Positions 11,504 through 23,337 of a DNA stretch of 56,163 bases are shown in pieces. The DNA is from Bondarzewia mesenterica. Taxonomy: Eukaryota > Basidiomycota > Agaricomycetes > Russulales > Bondarzewiaceae. Both the position numbers and the translations under genes were made by a program. Position 1 is the stretch's first letter, and each line of letters begins with the position of its first letter. Below the pieces are notes generated by a model. That model saw nothing but the letters and a program-made list of their open reading frames with translations. It had not been told where the DNA came from and ran no database searches. Location: positions 1,469 to 57,631 of the forward strand of contig SGPL01000176.1 in the NCBI GenBank assembly GCA_004802705.1, given 5' to 3'.

Positions 11504-11961
11504 TCCTCATTTTCTATTGCGAGTCCTATGCAAGTCATCCTGAGATGTTTGCTTCCGGTATAATTGCTGTGAGACTGCGTATATACCTTTGGATCCAAGA
11601 ATTCGACGCCTCCAGAGGCTGCAAATATCTCCCGGGTTAGCTTCTACATACTCATTTCAGCGTAAGTTACATATCTCAATCCGTGTTCCCTCCTATGGAG
11701 ACTCTTGAAATATTAAATGGTCTGATGATATTATCGAGCCAGCATTTACCGTACAATCGAAGCGACTGAAATCAAACCGAAGCCGAGATAAACAACCCAT
11801 GGATACGCAAAGTCCGGTACGATGGCACATAAATAAATTGATAGCCCAGCTCGCTCCAAATCTACGCTATTTTGTGATGCGCACGTTGATGACTATTCTT
11901 CCATCCCACAAATCCTGTAAAGGGTACCTCACCGCAGAGGCTCCTCACGATACTGTGCAAT
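11504..11961. other. intergenic region between convergent genes
   Basis: 3' space shared by RAD10 (+) and the membrane transporter gene (-). Nothing further seen. Confidence 0.4.
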
Positions 11962-14900
11962 TCATCCAGACACTATGGCGTAAAAGATGTCCGCCTTTCA
12001 GCAGACTGACCGGATTATTTGTTCTCAGATGACTCACCTCTAACATCTGGAATACGGAGAGAATGGCCGTAGCGTAGAACATATAATCCAAATCTTCGAC
12101 CTCGTCTATGAGAATGGTGCCTTGCGAGCCGTTGTTGGATCTCAAAGCCACCAGCGAATGGTGGTAGATCAAGCGGTCAAAGAGCTTCTGTGGGAGAACG
12201 GTGTGCATGGGCTCTCCAGTGCGCAAAGACTGAGATACGAGGGAGAATATGGACACGACGTCCGTGATCTGAACATCGGTAGTGACCGTGAGTATCATTG
12301 GATGCGGTGACGTAGATCAAAACGCACAAAGTTGGGGTTGATGACCGATGTTCGATGCATGAGAGACATCCTTTTATCATCATCGAGTTTCGACAATGAA
12401 CCTGCCAGCTTTGGTGAATCGTCAATGAATCGTGCATGCTTAGGCGTTGCAAGCGTATTCGTACCTGTGCCAGACTAGCCACCATTGTCATCTGAACCTC
12501 CGCCAATCGATTGTATTCTTTCAGTGGCCACGCCCCACGAATGTTACCCTCCCATCGCGCCGACGCCGTGAGTTGTTGCACGCGCTGTATTTTCTGCACG
12601 ACCGCGACAATCTTCTTCCGAAACGGCTGCACCAATTTTGACCGCGCAAGCGAAGATTGCTTGTCATTCTCGGTATCATCCTCGTCCGTAACACGCTCAA
12701 TCCATGTCGACATTAACAATGCGTATATATTCGAGAGACCGGCTATGGTTGATGCATTGCGCAGACGAACGGCCTTGCGGCCGGATTTTGGAGGCAACAT
12801 CATAAGTATGAAGGACGCCACGCATCCTGATTTTCGGGTGTGAATACCATCTGAGAAAAAAGAGAAGTCACACACCGATGACGACGAGCACCCATCTTTT
12901 CCAAGCGACCGGCCATCCAATACCTGGATTGCCGACGGTAGGAAGGTGTCCATCTATCCACGAATATCCCACAATGAGAGTGACTGTGGCCTTTATAAGA
13001 AACAGGTGTGAGTGATAGCCAGCAAGCTGGAAAGAAAATATACATACACAAGTGAGAACGATGCCTGAAAGGTACTGCGGTGGAGTGAAGAGCCGAAAGA
13101 ACACAAGGGGCACAAGGAAGACAGCAACGGCCGCCGCTACTCCGTAACGATTTCCGTGACCTCTCCCGTTTCCTGTTATAGGTATTAAGTTGACGTCCTT
13201 TTCAGCTCAAGTTACTGATCTACCAATGTACCACACCACAAGGCCAACGATAAGGCCGATGAATGTGCCGCCTAAACGGACTACGTAGCTGCAATGAGAT
13301 GAGTATGCAAATCATGACATAAGCGACAGCTGGTTATACTTGAATAACTGGTCACCGGCGTAGATGTTTAGTGTCGTTTGAGCCATGATGAGTGCCCTAC
13401 GATGGAGTCTTAATCAACAGGGAACCCACAGTCGTGTGAAAGCGCAAACTCACCAAACACCCTTTTGGACATAATAGAAGTCTGCACACGACCAGAAATA
13501 GTCAGGTTTGTCGTGCGGAAGCGGTGCAAAAGGAGGGGAAAAACCGACGTGCGCTCGACTTGAACACGGCAGGGAGGAATAGAAGTACAGTTACTGCCGT
13601 GTACTTGAAAACGAACTGAACAGGAAAAAAAATCAATCTACGTCGAGATATCACCCAAGGGTAGATACTGACCGATGCTTTCGCAGTCTTCGCCCACGCA
13701 TAAAAATGGTGGAGCGAATTCATCACGCGCTGTATGGAGTTTGTCGGAGGTCGACTGTCGGGATCGCGGGCTGAGTGGATTGATACCATCAGCTCATGCT
13801 CAGTCCCATGAACAGGATTTGGAAACCTCACCATAAGGGGCCTCTTCTTCATCGGCGGTAACGTCTTCCGCGCTCTGCTCCTCTCCAAAATCTTTCTCGT
13901 CATCCCGTTTGGACAGCACCACCGAGACAAATGTACGCAGACTCTTCGGCGCCCACAAACGATTCGACTTGCGCTTGCTCGATGTGGTCCGAACAGCCTC
14001 CATCAGTGCCAGGATCACCTCAGCGACGACGATGAGAGTGCCGCCGAATACGTAGCCAACGTACAGACCGCGCAGAGGCAGATTCATCCGCTCCTGTACC
14101 GTCTGTGTGGAAGAAATTAGCTGCCTGTAGGGCTCCAACAACATTAGGCGATTTTTCGTCTTGAACTCGTCCAGAGCGCGCTTTAACTGCTCCGTCGCCT
14201 CATCCAGCCCGCGATCATGATCAGCCGCAATGTTGGCATTGTTCCTGTGGTATCGGTTCTTATTGACAAAGTCGATAAGAGACTTAACGGAAGCAATGCC
14301 AGCAACGGACGTTTGGCGGAGGTCGGCTGTTGCTACTTTGACGATGGGGAGTATGTCGTAGAGCCCGAGAGAATGTTGAGCTTCGGCCACAGCGTTGCGT
14401 TGATACATCTGCTGAATGAGGTAAGTGTCCGTCGTGGCAGCGTCTTCCGTGTTTTCCAGTTCGTCCGCGGCGCGTGCCAAGCGTCTGGCATGTATTGCGC
14501 CTTGCGAGCGGTATATCCCACGAAGTTCATGAGGCCATCTACGGTTGAACATCAGTACGGGTGGATGTGGACCAATGAATTACTAACTGATCCTAGTAGA
14601 TACGGCCAGTAGAGGCCCCTCCATATCTTTGACATCATCACCGTTCCATCTTCCCCAGCTGAACTCGGCATTGATGAATTTGGACTGCGTTTCCACTGAA
14701 GAACTAAATACATGCCGGTCAAAGCCACGTTATTTTTGTGGACTCACATTGTCGCTGCTTTCCGATCATNGCCAGCCTGGCTCCCTTCATCTGCACGGTT
14801 TTAGGGCAACCCGGAGCGAAGTCCTCCTGCAAGCCTGCAAGCACGTCCTCTTGCATCATCAAGATAAGCTTGATGTTGTCCAGTAGATCCGAGATCGTGT

Positions 14901-15892
14901 TGAGATATGCATGATTCATCGTCTCAGGGAAGACAAAAATAATCACGAAGACAGCGATTGCGATATACATTGCCGTAGAGATGAGGAGAGAGTTAAGGAG
15001 GGTATATTGTGCGAAGGGGAACAGAGGCCCAAAGGTCTGTAGATGGATAGCACGGGTATTCAATCAAAATGATGAAATCGAGGGACATGTGGACGCACGC
15101 AAAAGATGTCCAAACCAATTGTGCCGAAGATGCTCATGAACATCAATGACGGAGCATACGCGCGAAGGAGAGCAAAAACGAATGAGCCAAATCCCAGGAA
15201 AACGCCAAATACGACAGAAGATCTTTCGGAGACTCAACTCTCTGATAGTAAAGTAAGAAACGATTGCTTGCGCACCGAGCATCCAAGAAATCGCCTTGAA
15301 ATATCTCAATTTTGAATACCGCGTCCGGATTCGCACTCCCTGCAGCACTGTAAACGAGAGATGTCTTAGAATCACAATGCGTTATCTTAGCTGGAAAAAT
15401 CTAACGTTTCTTGCGCTTTCTGCAAAGTTGACCTGAGGAGGACTTGACTCCGGGCGGCCAGAGCTGCTCGCATCCCGGCCGAGCCAATGCCCCAGCCAAG
15501 CAAAAGACCCACAATCATAGTGGAGATAACCATGAGGAAGAGTTGGATAGGCATTGACGGAGGCAAGAAAAACGAAGACAACAGAGCAAAAAACGCACTT
15601 CAAATACGGATTAACAACGTGTCACGACAACCGACAGCAGGACTCACGCATTGCCCATCGCGTTGAGCGACTTGTTCGGCAGTATGAGAATAAAAGCTGC
15701 CCAAGATGCAAGCCAGCATTTGAACAAAAGCTTCCAAGACTTTGCCGAGCGAAGATTGGAGGATACCCATGAAGGTAGAAAGCTCCATATGTCGCGCTTT
15801 GGAGCTTCAGCCGCGGATGATGTTCCAGCGCTATCGTCTCTTCGCGTGCTCGCACTAATAGAGGGCTTCTCGGATTGCCCCGTTGGAGCCAT
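11962..15892 (-). CDS. Large fungal ArAE_2/fusaric-acid-resistance-like membrane protein
   Basis: Multi-exon gene with a hydrophilic start (MAPTGQSEKPSISASTRRDD) leading to SWKLLFKCWLASWAAFILIL and LFLMVISTMIVGLLLGWGIG, the N-terminal membrane bundle found in fungal proteins related to aromatic-acid exporters and brefeldin-A-sensitivity proteins. Further membrane segments occur around 15000-14900, 13600-13200 and 13130-12960, giving two membrane blocks separated by a long soluble segment (ALDEFKTKNRLMLLEPYRQL) that packs as helices. An acidic stretch (GEEQSAEDVTADEEEAPYGE) precedes the second block. The end, VEDLDYMFYATAILSVFQML, is soluble; splicing of a 42-nt intron at about 11995-12036 gives a stop at 11962, and read-through gives one at 11945. 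Transport activity is inferred from family only. One N lies at 14770. Confidence 0.7.
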
Positions 15893-16414
15893 AATTTCCA
15901 GAGGAAATCAAAGACAGGATCGCAGGATTTTTGGGGGAGAAAGTCGTAGTTGGGGTCGAGAGGGAAACTACTTGACCATGACCGCGCGGCGTTCTGAAGT
16001 TGGCAGGATGAATGTATCGGTATCGCTTTTAGTTCTGTTTACGAGAGCATAGATTAGATCCTATTAGATCGTTATACTCTTGTCACGGCCCGCCGGACGG
16101 GCCATGAGCCTCCGACTCAGGAGGTTCTCAAAGCTAATGACTTTCTCCTGTGCAGTTGCAGTGTATCTAGTGTATCCTCATCATAGTACTAACTAGAGTA
16201 CACGTCGTCGTTTCAGCCTTCACCAAATTGTGATTCTCTCCAGCAATAACTCACGGAACAAACAGGCCTTCGTCGGTTACCAACGCATTGCTATCCGCTG
16301 CGGGCCGCAATCTGGTCATTTTTCGAGTTCTCATTCCTTGTACGTCGTCACACATCAGGTATCTCACTGAATGTAAACATTCGCCATTGAAGGGTCGTTA
16401 ATGTCATAGATTCG
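15893..16414. other. divergent intergenic region
   Basis: Shared promoter space of the membrane protein (-) and F-box gene (+). It contains a GC-rich dyad, GGCCCGCCGGACGGGCC, at about 16086-16102. Confidence 0.4.
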
Positions 16415-18188
16415 ATGGAGAATATCACAGCAGAGCAGCCGGAAGTCATGGCTCGGGCAATTGCTAGGGTGCCAAGTTCACCTTATTGCTGGGGACTTAC
16501 TCCAGTAAGTTTTCGTCTCACATCCGCCCGTCCTTAGTTTGTAGACATTAGCAACACATATTAGCGCCGCAACGGAGATCAGTCTCCACCTCGCTCCCTC
16601 ACATTCCTAACGAAATTTATCTTGAGATATTCGACTACCTCATCCCTTCCGAGGCACTCTCTTTCGAGGACTACAAAGCCACACTCTCGACTCTCTCTCT
16701 TGTTTGTCGCTTCTTCCGCTCAGTCTGCCTTCCGCGTCGGCTTGTATTCATCGACCGAAAGGGTTCGCAAAAGACCCATGTTGATTTTTGTCACGCGATC
16801 ACGAAACCGCCCCGCCTTGCTGTGAGACTGCTGGACTACGTTAGATATTTGGGTTTTTCTGACTGGATGCCTCCATCTGAAGAGTCTGCATGGGTCACCA
16901 GAACGGTTCTGGAGAAATACACAACTGTCCTCGGCAAATTCATGCTCGTTCGCGTGTCTTTCTCGACAACGTACCCATCAGTCGGGACTTTTTCGAGGAG
17001 CTTGTAAACATGTTCAGCCTTCACGATATATCCATCACGAACTGCACCTTCGGCTCCTACGACTCGAAGCGGGATAGGTCTTTCAGGAAGAGGCCGCACG
17101 TTCCCTGGACGAGGCTTATATTCAGCGCTAATCGTGACTACGCCCCTTACCTCGCGTCCATCGCTAGACTGGTGGCTTCCCCCCACCTCGTATCCTTTAA
17201 TGGCGGGGAATGGGACGTCGCGCAAGCCCTTCTATCACTTCCCGTGGGTTTTCAGTTGAAACATCTTGCTGTGCCCTTCGGCTCCGCCGACACCACTTTT
17301 CTCAGCAACGTCCTATCTCGCATACCAACAATCGAAGTGCTCGCATTTCCGTCTTCGATCAGAATCTCCGACTTTGAACCCGCGCCCCGTCTGAACATCC
17401 CGGCAGACGCTCTCCCGAACCTACATGCTTTGCAATGCACATGGCGATACGTAGAACAACTCGTCACTGGCCGCCCTGTGCGGTGCATCGATGTGACTGC
17501 GCTCTGCTGCCACGATTTCAGTGTCATCCCACCGACTTTTTTCTACAATAGAAACATTGGGCCAAGCCCCGATATGCTGAAAGCTCTCACTCATTCTACA
17601 GCGTCCATCCGCTATCTCACGGTTCCGGCAGTCGTCTTCACACAAAATAGTCCGATTGATCATCTCGCGGAGTTGGAACAGCTCACGCTCTACTGTCCGT
17701 GGGGATTCAGCAGAAGCGTAAATCCCCCATCGTTCGCAATTACTTGCGGCGATCGCTAACGGTCCCCGCTGACAGTTCATGCGACTCCTATTGATGAGGG
17801 ACGACAAGCCCGTACATCCGACCGTGCGCTCGGTGACCGTATACATTCATGCTTTTGCCCCCAGCGATCCGTATGGGGCTTGGATACCCGTTTACGACCT
17901 CATTAAAGAACGACGCCTAATCCGCGGGTTTTTCGCTAAGGCCTTTCCGGGTGCAACGACGATCGCTTTCCGCAAGCAAATCGAGTGGCGCAAGGGTGCG
18001 CTTGGAAGCCTGTGGTCGTCATGCGGGACTACGTGAAGCAGGGCTTGGTGAAGATGGCCGAGAAGACCCAGGGCGATGTGGTCAGCGATTACGCGGAGTG
18101 CTTGGAAGGGCTGTTTAAGGAGGACGAACTCACGAAGCCACTTCGGCATTTGCTGGGCATCAAAGATGACGACGCTGAACTCGTCTGA
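16415..18188 (+). CDS. F-box-like protein, reading frame broken
   Basis: Probable substrate adaptor of an SCF ubiquitin ligase. Exon 1 (16415-16504) starts MENITAEQPEVM; after a 47-nt intron exon 2 reads LPHIPNEIYLEIFDYLIPSE and TLSLVCRFFRSVCLPRRLVF, the F-box. A leucine-rich C-terminal part follows (FEELVNMFSLHDISITNCTF, LTLYCPWGFS). The change of frame at 17719-17776 is a normal 58-nt intron. Two others are not: near 16945-16965 frame changes between LEKYTTVLGKF and VFLDNVPISRDF, and near 17990-18005 between FRKQIEWRKGA and WKPVVVMRDYVKQG. A 44-nt GT-AG segment could explain either, but each would delete sequence that looks like protein. So this is either a recent pseudogene or has consensus errors. 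Confidence 0.65.
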
Positions 18189-18678
18189 ACGTCTCTAGCG
18201 GACAAGCTGTTCTTCGTGTCTCGTTCTTTCTTGTGATCTCATCATTTATCCTTGCCGTTGTGTACGAGTACATGTTCTTGTCGTTTTCATGGAAGCTTTC
18301 GATTGCTATGATTGTATACATACCTTATGACGCATACGAGCTTTGCTATGCATCATCTCGTATAACACTGATATTTCCCCACTGAGAATGATTCACTAGT
18401 TCCCCCCCTTGAAACCTACCCCGCATGAGTGTAGGCGAAAACAATGATATACCTAGTACAAATTACATTTCAGAAATCCACCCGCAATGCCTGACCGAAG
18501 AAAAGAGAAGAAAAAGGGAAACGTCTATTCGTATCCATGGGCCTATCTTCCAACAACTACAAATTATTCTTTTCTGCTTCCGCTACAAAGAAGACATTGC
18601 CTTCAACACGTACATGCGAACACTGCGAGCACTGCTATCAAAAACATCACACTGACATGCACCACTTTCAAACGAGAC
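18189..18678. other. intergenic region between convergent genes
   Basis: 3' space of the F-box gene (+) and transaldolase (-). Nothing further seen. Confidence 0.4.
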
Positions 18679-20035
18679 TCAAGCCGCAGAGATCTTCTCC
18701 TTGAGGACCTTTCTAAGCGTGACACCGTCCTCCGCAAATTTTTTGATGCCCTCGTGCAGCTTGTCGAACGCCATCTGCTCCTGGAGCAGCGCCCAGCGGA
18801 ATTCGGCCTCGTTGCCGATGAAGCTAACCTTCGGGATCGGCTCCGCCTTAGCTGCAGCGAGCGCATCAAGCCTCTTGGGCACGGGCTCGGTCGACTTCTT
18901 CAGTTCCTCGAGGAGCGAGGGTGAGATGGTCAGAAAGTCGATACCGGCAAGAGCCTTGATTTCGCCGGTCTAAGAAGTAGGAATCCAAGGGTTAGGAAAT
19001 TGTGAAAAAGGACGTCGTGAAAGGTTAATCGACTTACGTTACGGAAAGAAGCACCCATGACGATGGTCTTGTAGCCGTGCTGCTTGAAGTAATTGTAGAT
19101 GCGCTTGACGGACTGCACACCAGGGTCCTCGTCGCCCTCGTAGGTTTTGCCCGTCGATTTCTTGTACCAATCAAGAATCTACCCTCCGCATGAGTATCTG
19201 CATGGTCATGCAAAGGCACAACTTGCATGACGATCAGCCGACCCATCCCAATGAAAAAGTACTTCCATTGGATAGACCGGCTAATGTCACACCAAAAGAA
19301 AGACTTACGCGGCCCACGAACGGCGAGACGAGCGTAACGCCGGCCTCGGCACATGCAACAGCCTGAGCGAAGCCGAACAAGAGGGTAAGGTTGCAATGAA
19401 TGCCTTCGTCCCGCTCGAGTTCCCGGGCAGCCTGGATGCCCTCCCAGGTGGAAGCGACCTTTATCAATACCCGCTCCTTCTTGATACCAACCGACTCGTA
19501 GAGCGCGATAAGTTCCTTCGCCTTCGCTTTCGAGCCCTCCTTGTCGAAAGAGAGACGAGCGTCAACTTCGGTGGAGACACGGCCAGGGATGATGGCGAGA
19601 ATCTCCTTCCCGAATTCCACAAGCTGGACGGTGTGACATGTAAGCAGAGCAAACAGCACAGGTGGGCATGCACATACCAGCCGATCTAAAGCAAAGTTCG
19701 CTTGCTCGTCGATGTTGCTGCTCTTCGATTTGCCGTACTTGACGGCGATGTCGACCAATGGGGCGTAGGCAGGCTTGTTCACAGCTGCAAGGATGAGTGA
19801 AGGGTTCGTCGTTGCATCCTATATACAACGCGGGTTTAAAATGCTTTCGATGTCAGAGAGATTTTACTTACCTGCGGCTTATAAACACCAATGCCTACAA
19901 CGCCAGGGCGACGCGGAGACGGAGATCGTTAGATCTGTTACTGTGACATATCCCGATCTACTCACTTTCAAAGTCACCAGAGTCTGAGACAACAACAGTG
20001 CCAGTCTGTTTAAGTAGGTCGAGAGAGGTGGTCAT
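18679..20035 (-). CDS. TAL1: Transaldolase
   Basis: Pentose-phosphate enzyme that moves a dihydroxyacetone unit from sedoheptulose 7-phosphate to glyceraldehyde 3-phosphate through a lysine Schiff base, in the cytosol. The ATG at 20035 gives [20 protein letters not shown], then a splice yields DFESIGVYKPQ and [12 protein letters not shown], the active-site Asp loop. The Schiff-base lysine is in [12 protein letters not shown], and later blocks are [56 protein letters not shown] and the C-terminal [19 protein letters not shown]. Length and all blocks match the family, so the gene looks intact. Introns are about 50-115 nt, the longest around 19182-19298. Confidence 0.95.
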
Positions 20036-20684
20036 GATGATTGCGCTGGGGGGAAGATGAGAAGAGGTGGTGGTTACGAAGAAAGTTGGACGGTGTTTTG
20101 AATGCGATCAGCCAGGATATGATGTCGTAGTCTTGCTTATCGGATATCTTCGGCCCGCTCGTCTCTGGTCACGCTTTTCTGACTCAGCTTCAGGCCGCGG
20201 GAATCTCGACCGCCTCATCTGAATCCGCCCCAAGATCCGCCCCCCCTCCGAATTATTAGCCCTTTATTCTAAAGAGAATAGGAAAACCCCTGTATGCTCC
20301 TCCAAGGTGCGGTATACGTAGCTCACCTTGCTCTGCTGAAAGATTCTCAAAAATCGTCGCTATATTCTCCACACAGTTGCTTAACCGGATAGCTATATCG
20401 CATACCCGCAGCTCTCTCATCAGGCACGGGAAGCCCACAGTTTTCTTGTGGAAGATGAATTGTATCTGTGAACCACTCACACACCTTTGATCTCACAATG
20501 GGGTCATACGCTCAGACTTGTCTGAGACTCCACATGTTTTCCAATGTGATTTGAATGATGCCGCGTCTTTTTCGGCTTTTTTGATGCGGACTGCATGGCA
20601 GTCTTCATGCGAGGGCTCTTTGTCTTTCTATATATGTATGTTTTATCTACACCGGGAACATCAAGCCATGAATTCGTCGGAACC

Positions 20685-20758
20685 ATGTCAGATGTAGTTT
20701 GAATATTGGCTTAGAGGCTCTAACCCAGCCTAAGCCAATTAAACAACATCTGATGTCT
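20685..20758. repeat. imperfect inverted repeat of about 74 bp
   Basis: Two arms of 31-34 nt, the left running from about 20687 to 20720 and the right from 20727 to 20757, pair with only a few mismatches and two short gaps. Shared inner core is TTGGCTTA...GGCT on the left against AGCC...TAAGCCAA on the right; outer part is TCAGATGT against ACATCTGA. The RNA from either strand would form a long hairpin. It may be a relic of a small inverted-repeat element or a structured RNA. Confidence 0.5.
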
Positions 20759-20810
20759 GATCACTATGGTTCTTATGGATTTATGACTTGGTGTCCGCGG
20801 TGCTACACAG

Positions 20811-20885
20811 TGCTACACGAAGTGTAATGGCCATGGTCATCTAGACCCGGAATGTCCCATATGTGCGTACCGTGGCATGAACAGT
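20811..20885 (+). other. short Cys/His-rich coding-like fragment
   Basis: One frame reads CYTKCNGHGHLDPECPICAY, a zinc-knuckle-like spacing of cysteines and histidines, and is followed directly by a good splice donor (GTAAGT at 20886). No adjoining exon could be found, so it is either a fragment of an old gene or chance. Confidence 0.2.
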
Positions 20886-21829
20886 GTAAGTATGGACGTT
20901 GGACGATACATTGACAGTAATCTCAATCAATTGAATTGGCACGTTCGTGATGCGGGGTACGTGTCCAGTCAGCTGTACTCATTCAACTTATCGATCGCTC
21001 CCCAAGCAGTTAAGAAGTCCCGCATTGCTTACTCTCATTTACTCATCTTAATTTTAGTACCGTCCTCTTCACAGTCAAATCTGCTCGTAGAATAGGGTCA
21101 AATGACATGACATTTTGACCTTGCACTTCAAAGGGCAGGAACTGGCAGGAATAAGTTTTTAAGTTGCATGAGGGGAGGGGCGGAAGCAGAGACATGGTGA
21201 TCAGCCAATCAGAGATGGGAGACGAGAAACGAGAGTCACCATCTGCGGGACTAAAATCGGGTTTTCCTACTACGAAAGAATTGAAGGCGTTCAGTCACCA
21301 TTTTACCCGAATGTGCTGAACCGTCAGTTGAGCGACAATTTTGGATTTGGTATTGGATACCTCGTGATGGCACCTACTTTCCAGAGTTGCGAATTCTTTA
21401 AGTTATCATGGCTTGCGTATTTCCGTCCGACGTTATGGCATCCAAAAGTCATAGCCAACGTTGTTGATTAGGATCCCTACAGAGCTTTGTGGTGACGGTG
21501 ACCATCACTGCATGGCACGGGGAGGTAGTATTGAGTGCTATGAGTGAGAGACAGCCGTCTCTGCAGCAGGTTCCACAGTAATTTACCTTCGTCATGGTGA
21601 TCAACCGTTTCTGTCCCACNNAACAAGAGTATTGCATTATTCCGNGATTGCAACTACAACATGAACTGTGGGGAAGGACCGTGGATCCAGAAAGGGTAAT
21701 TTGCGGACACTGANCATGAATTGGAACGCCTTGCACTTACTTCTGGACACATCATACGATATACATGTTATTCCTGTATACAACAATCAATACCTCCCGA
21801 NTTCNCGACGTCGGTTCTCGGAACATCGA

Positions 21830-22695
21830 TCACAACGCTGCCTTGCTATTGTAGCTCTTCACGAATTCCAGAGCGAACGGCGGGCTAGATTTNAGNTGAT
21901 CGATGATCAGATCATGTAAGGACTGATCGTATATATATCCAANAACTTACCTGTCCGAGGGAGTAACTGGTAGCTTCTTGTCTACGAGTTTACCACCCTT
22001 CTCGAAAATGAAGTGGCTGCGCTTCGTCCTGCCGGTCGACTTGTCCTTAGCTCCCANNGCNGCTATGAGGAGGCGCTNAGGGTCAGAGATGAGCGGGTAC
22101 GGGAGCTCTTTCTGTTCGGCGCGAAGTTATTTANTTCCAGGGCTCAACAACCGGGTGGAGAAGTAAACACATACCTTAGTCTGCCACTTTTTTCTGCGCA
22201 GTCGGGGAATCTGAGCTCAGGCAGTACACGTCGAAACCGTATTTTGTGAAGTCAGGATAGACATCGCGGAAGCCACACGCCTGGTTCGTGCATCCAGCTA
22301 CATAGAAGATACGCGCCAATGGTTGAACGAGCAGTAGCCGATATTGTCTAATTAACGTTTAGATCCTGAGTTGAATGACAGACTCACGCGTGTCGGCTTT
22401 GGGAACCAAGAAAATCACNACACCCTTTTCCGCCGTGAGGTTCGCGACATCAATGTCCTCACCCTGCTCGTTTTGCAGCACCAATGATGGAAGGTTATCG
22501 CCTAGATCTATAGATGCCAACGTTGATGCTGCCTCGACGGCAGGCTCTGCAACTGGTTCCGTTGCGGCCGCCTGATCAAACCATCAGATAGGATGCTACC
22601 ACAGTGAGTTGGACGAATGCATATCGGTATACCTCTGGCTTGGTTTCCGCGCTATTCGCGGCCAACCGCGAAGATCGTCTTGGTCCTTCAGGCAT
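21830..22695 (-). CDS. DOT5: Nuclear-type peroxiredoxin (DOT5/BCP-like thiol peroxidase)
   Basis: Thiol peroxidase that reduces hydroperoxides. The ATG at 22695 gives [20 protein letters not shown], a basic, nuclear-targeting-like N-terminus, then a Glu/Ala linker. The thioredoxin fold follows: [30 protein letters not shown], then after an intron [12 protein letters not shown] with the peroxidatic and resolving cysteines five residues apart as in BCP/DOT5 enzymes. Next are [45 protein letters not shown] and [11 protein letters not shown]. The final exon reads [17 protein letters not shown] before TGA, joined through an intron at about 21893-21952. Four or five Ns lie in coding sequence but the key cysteines are clear. 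Confidence 0.85.
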
Positions 22696-23337
22696 AGTTG
22701 ATAGGTATGTTATACGGGAAACGTTGCTGNAGATGGTGGGGGAGATATCTGGGGTTAAGAAGGTAGCCTTATAAAGCGGGCGTCGTGGGTGCGTTGATAG
22801 GGAAGGAACTATAATGGTCCGAATCCAATTGGGCTTGTAATGGCTGAGGCGGCTCTCCTTCGGGAGCATGAATCGCACAGGGGCGCAATGGCGTGCTCCC
22901 CAGCCTCCTGTGTAACCCAGGATCATGATGTGANAGAGNGTTAGAGGAACGCTGAGTGTCCTTGAGGCTTGAACCATCCGTATGCATCACGGGAAGTCCT
23001 CGAGTTCGAGTTCACTATGTTTTCTGCATCTACATCTAGGTCGACTGGTCAAATATTCAAGATCTATTTACGTAGGCTACTGTTGATTTTTTTGTTGCGC
23101 AATGCGCACTGTGCAGCNGCAAATTCGGTCATCCGCTGGCAACATTGAAAGTTAGGCTTGGCACGCGGGAAGCCTTTTTGTAGCGTCCTTACAAAACTTT
23201 GCTAGCCTTGCTTTCGGGGTTTAAATTTTTCTAGATCGACTTGTGAGTCTTCTACAGGCGGCCGGCTTGGCTCCCTAAGCAGCAACTGCTGGAACAGTTT
23301 GACCCCATGTAGTCTATCGGCCGTGACCACCTCCTTC
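22696..23337. other. divergent intergenic region
   Basis: Promoter space between the peroxiredoxin (-) and leucine-rich-repeat gene (+). A few Ns. Nothing else supportable. Confidence 0.35.

Larger units (their letters stand above)
20036..21829. other. gene-poor region of about 1.8 kb
   Basis: Between two minus-strand genes. It contains the transaldolase promoter side, an imperfect palindrome at 20685-20758 and a short Cys-rich coding-like stretch at 20811-20885. No complete gene found on either strand. Single Ns begin near 21620. Confidence 0.4.

Noticed and set aside
17719..17776. Apparent third frameshift in the F-box gene
   Set aside because: A 58-nt segment with GTAAAT donor and GACAG acceptor joins GFSRS to FMRLLLMRDD in frame, so it is an ordinary intron.
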